5,691 bases of DNA, from positions 1 through 5,691 of the forward strand of contig CAJUGF010000061.1 in the NCBI GenBank assembly GCA_910585915.1, given 5' to 3'. Positions 5,655-5,691 of the stretch are shown here, piece after piece. A program made the translations under genes and the position numbers. The DNA comes from an uncultured Bacilli bacterium. Lineage in GTDB: Bacteria; Bacillota_I; Bacilli_A; RF39; UBA660. Within the stretch, counting starts at the first letter, position 1. Each line of letters starts with the position of its first letter. A model generated the notes under the pieces. It made no database searches. It had not been told where the DNA came from and saw only the letters and a program-made list of their open reading frames with translations.

Positions 5655-5677
5655 TAGGTTCAATAGTCTTTTTATTT
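5641..5677 (+). terminator. Plus-strand intrinsic terminator at the right edge
   Basis: AGACTGTTGA (5641-5650) pairs with TCAATAGTCT (5660-5669) as ten pairs, including one G-U, with a 9-base loop. TTTTATTT follows (5670-5677). On the minus strand the G-U pair would become an A-C mismatch, so the plus direction is favoured. No plus-strand gene in the window feeds it. Confidence 0.6.
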
Positions 5678-5691
5678 AATAAAAAATATAG

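Noticed and set aside
1..5691. CRISPR array, tRNA or rRNA gene, or toxin-antitoxin pair.
   Set aside because: No regularly spaced repeats, cloverleaf or rRNA-like sequence was seen. The cassette proteins are too large and have no recognisable toxin or antitoxin motif.

Overview
The window is strongly AT-rich, and every convincing gene lies on the minus strand. AT-ending codons, AGA arginines, GTGAT/GGAGG-type ribosome binding sites, U-tailed hairpin terminators and a streptococcal-type TrpRS point to a low-GC member of the Firmicutes/Bacilli side (for example Erysipelotrichia or a relative). I cannot name the species. UGA is read as stop (it ends trpS and the 480-residue gene) and tryptophan is TGG, so the mycoplasma code is not used.

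Reading in the direction of transcription, right to left: (1) 5557-5691 holds a composite terminator element, then a promoter. (2) 5556-2484 is a tight cassette of three genes for proteins I do not recognise (480, 304 and about 239 residues), joined by an ATGA overlap and a TAATG overlap, so almost certainly co-transcribed and translationally coupled. The cassette ends in a strong intrinsic terminator whose stem contains the last stop codon. (3) trpS (2428-1328) has its own extended -10 promoter laid over that terminator and a very short leader with no room for a T-box. (4) 1327-1093 has no intact gene. One frame, starting at an ATG inside the trpS 3' end, reads like a protein of about 63 codons broken by one in-frame TAA, so it is a candidate gene remnant. 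(5) 1092-100 encodes a DHH/DHHA1 phosphoesterase of the oligoribonuclease/RecJ-like superfamily. (6) 1-92 is a second composite terminator element.

The two ends share an almost identical 18-base core in inverted orientation (17 of 18 bases). In each copy it sits between two hairpins whose T-tracts point in opposite directions. This looks like a dispersed bidirectional terminator module and is the most clearly structured unexplained signal here. The three-gene cassette is the best candidate for an undescribed protein system: all three products look soluble and largely helical, and none shows a catalytic motif I know. Nothing in the sequence shows a functional link between the cassette, trpS and the DHH gene beyond adjacency.
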